DNA of 7,215 nucleotides from Bacteroidota bacterium (lineage in GTDB: Bacteria > Bacteroidota > Bacteroidia > Flavobacteriales > Flavobacteriaceae): NCBI GenBank assembly GCA_947468985.1, contig CANINJ010000094.1:1-7215 (forward strand), read 5' to 3'. Position 1 is the first letter of the stretch. Each line of letters opens with the position of its first letter. The notes under the pieces were generated by a model that was not told the origin of the DNA, did no database searches, and saw nothing but the letters and a program-made list of their open reading frames with translations. Of the stretch, positions 5,842 through 7,215 are shown piece by piece. Position numbers and translations under genes: made by a program.

Positions 5842-7215
5842 TTAGAGTGAAGTTTCTTCACTTAAATTTTTGTCAAAAGTTCTTTTTCCGAAAATCGCTT
5901 CTAAATCATCCTTGAAAATAACCTCTTTTTCAATTAAAATATCGGCTAATAAATTCAATTTATCTTTATTTTCATTTAGAATTTGAATCGCTCTTTGATA
6001 TTGTCCTTCAATCAATAATGAAATTTCTTTGTCAATTATCATTGCAGTATCTTCAGAATATGGTTTTGAAAAGTTATATTCACTTTGCCCTGACGAATCA
6101 TAATAAGTGATATTACCAATTTTTTCATTCAATCCATAAACCGTTACCATTGCTCTGGCTTGTTTGGTAACTTTTTCTAAATCACTTAAAGCACCTGTAG
6201 AAATTTTATCAAAAATGACTCTTTCAGCAGCTCTTCCGCCCATTGTTGCACACATTTCATCAAGCATTTGATCAGGACGAACAATTAAACGTTCTTCTGG
6301 CAAATACCAAGCTGCACCTAAACTTTGTCCGCGAGGAACAATAGTTACTTTTATTAATGGTGCTGCGTGTTCAAGCATCCAACTTACGGTTGCGTGACCA
6401 GCTTCGTGAACTGCAATTGCTCTTTTTTCTTCAGGGGTTACAATTTTGTTTTTCTTTTCTAATCCACCGACAATTCTATCAACAGCATCAAGGAAATCTT
6501 GTTTATCAACAGCAGTTTTGTTGTGTCTTGCAGCAATTAAAGCTGCTTCATTACACACATTTGCAATATCTGCTCCTGAAAATCCAGGGGTTTGTTTTGC
6601 TAAAAAGTCAGTATCTAAACCTTCCACTTTTTTCAAAGGTGCTAGATGAACATCAAAAATTTCTTTTCTTTCGCGAACATCTGGTAAATCTACAAATATT
6701 TGTCTGTCGAATCGACCCGCACGCATCAATGCTTTATCCAAAACATCGGCTCTATTGGTTGCGGCTAATACAATTACATTTGAATTGGTTCCGAAACCAT
6801 CCATTTCTGTAAGCAACTGATTTAGTGTATTTTCACGCTCGTCATTTCCTCCAGACATATTGCTTTTTCCACGTGCTCTACCAACAGCATCAATCTCATC
6901 AATAAAGATAATAGCAGGTGCTTTTTCTTTCGCTTGTTTGAACAAATCTCTAACTCTTGAAGCTCCAACACCAACAAACATTTCCACAAAATCTGAACCA
7001 GACAAAGAGAAAAATGGTACTTGTGCTTCTCCAGCTACAGCTTTCGCCAATAATGTTTTTCCTGTTCCAGGAGGACCAACTAAAAGTGCTCCTTTTGGAA
7101 TTTTACCTCCAAGATTGGTATATTTTTCTGGGTTTTTCAGAAATTCTACAATTTCTTGTATCTCTTCTTTTGCTCCTTCAAGTCCAGCAACGTCTTTGAA
7201 AGTAGTTTTAATATC
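5842..7215 (-). CDS. ftsH: ATP-dependent zinc metalloprotease FtsH, C-terminal 457 residues; 5' part outside window
   Basis: Membrane-anchored hexameric AAA+ protease that extracts and degrades membrane and short-lived cytosolic proteins. The frame is open to the right edge, so the N-terminal membrane and periplasmic part (about 180 residues in relatives) is outside the window; any start inside, such as the TTG at 7050, would cut through the ATPase domain. In residues counted from the edge: DVAG at 8-11, Walker A GPPGTGKT (47-54), pore loop MFVGVG (79-84), Walker B IIFIDE (102-107), second region of homology [20 protein letters not shown] with arginine fingers R165 and R168, zinc motif HEAGH (270-274) and third zinc ligand D345 in [22 protein letters not shown] is the Bacteroidota form of the loop after the zinc helix. 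All catalytic residues are present. It ends in a hydrophilic tail and a strong hairpin terminator. Confidence 0.97.
   Translation of the reverse strand, partial: DIKTTFKDVAGLEGAKEEIQEIVEFLKNPEKYTNLGGKIPKGALLVGPPGTGKTLLAKAVAGEAQVPFFSLSGSDFVEMFVGVGASRVRDLFKQAKEKAPAIIFIDEIDAVGRARGKSNMSGGNDERENTLNQLLTEMDGFGTNSNVIVLAATNRADVLDKALMRAGRFDRQIFVDLPDVRERKEIFDVHLAPLKKVEGLDTDFLAKQTPGFSGADIANVCNEAALIAARHNKTAVDKQDFLDAVDRIVGGLEKKNKIVTPEEKRAIAVHEAGHATVSWMLEHAAPLIKVTIVPRGQSLGAAWYLPEERLIVRPDQMLDEMCATMGGRAAERVIFDKISTGALSDLEKVTKQARAMVTVYGLNEKIGNITYYDSSGQSEYNFSKPYSEDTAMIIDKEISLLIEGQYQRAIQILNENKDKLNLLADILIEKEVIFKDDLEAIFGKRTFDKNLSEETSL

Noticed and set aside
6357..7199. Plus-strand open frames of 67-151 codons opposite ftsH
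   Set aside because: Shadows of ftsH coding sequence; rich in Leu/Gln as expected of antisense frames, with no domain pattern.

Overview
The window looks like ordinary chromosomal DNA of an AT-rich member of the Bacteroidota, most probably a Flavobacterium or close relative. Support comes from the protein sequences (a FtsH with [10 protein letters not shown] after the zinc helix, a YheH/YfiC-like ABC half-transporter, a LUD protein between ftsH and cdsA), from Bacteroidota-type -7 promoter elements (TAnnTTTG) upstream of three genes, from A-rich leaders with weak Shine-Dalgarno sequences, and from several TTG starts.

Layout, left to right: lpdA (minus strand, C-terminal half beyond the left edge); a leader with three 55-bp tandem repeats and a candidate promoter; an ABC exporter half-transporter (minus); truA (minus, 5' part of the same likely unit); a 260-bp divergent intergenic region with a symmetric hairpin element; a YfcE/MJ0936-type metallophosphoesterase (plus, the only plus-strand gene); cdsA (minus, convergent with it); a LutC/YkgG-type LUD-domain gene (minus, 1 nt from cdsA); a strong hairpin terminator fused to a promoter; and ftsH (minus, N-terminal part beyond the right edge).

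The genes are housekeeping: lipoamide dehydrogenase for 2-oxoacid dehydrogenase complexes, tRNA pseudouridylation, membrane export, CDP-diacylglycerol synthesis and membrane protein quality control. truA and the ABC gene (12-36 nt apart) look co-transcribed. LUD and cdsA look translationally coupled and separated from ftsH by a terminator.

I see no defence system, mobile element, CRISPR array or RNA gene of a known class. The material worth a second look is non-coding. First, the lpdA leader holds three tandem 55-bp units, each carrying a short ORF that begins MTRAFATAFL with its own start context, and the last unit ends in the lpdA start codon itself. Second, an 81-bp two-fold symmetric hairpin element lies directly in front of the metallophosphoesterase. 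Smaller operator-like palindromes lie near the lpdA and truA promoters.
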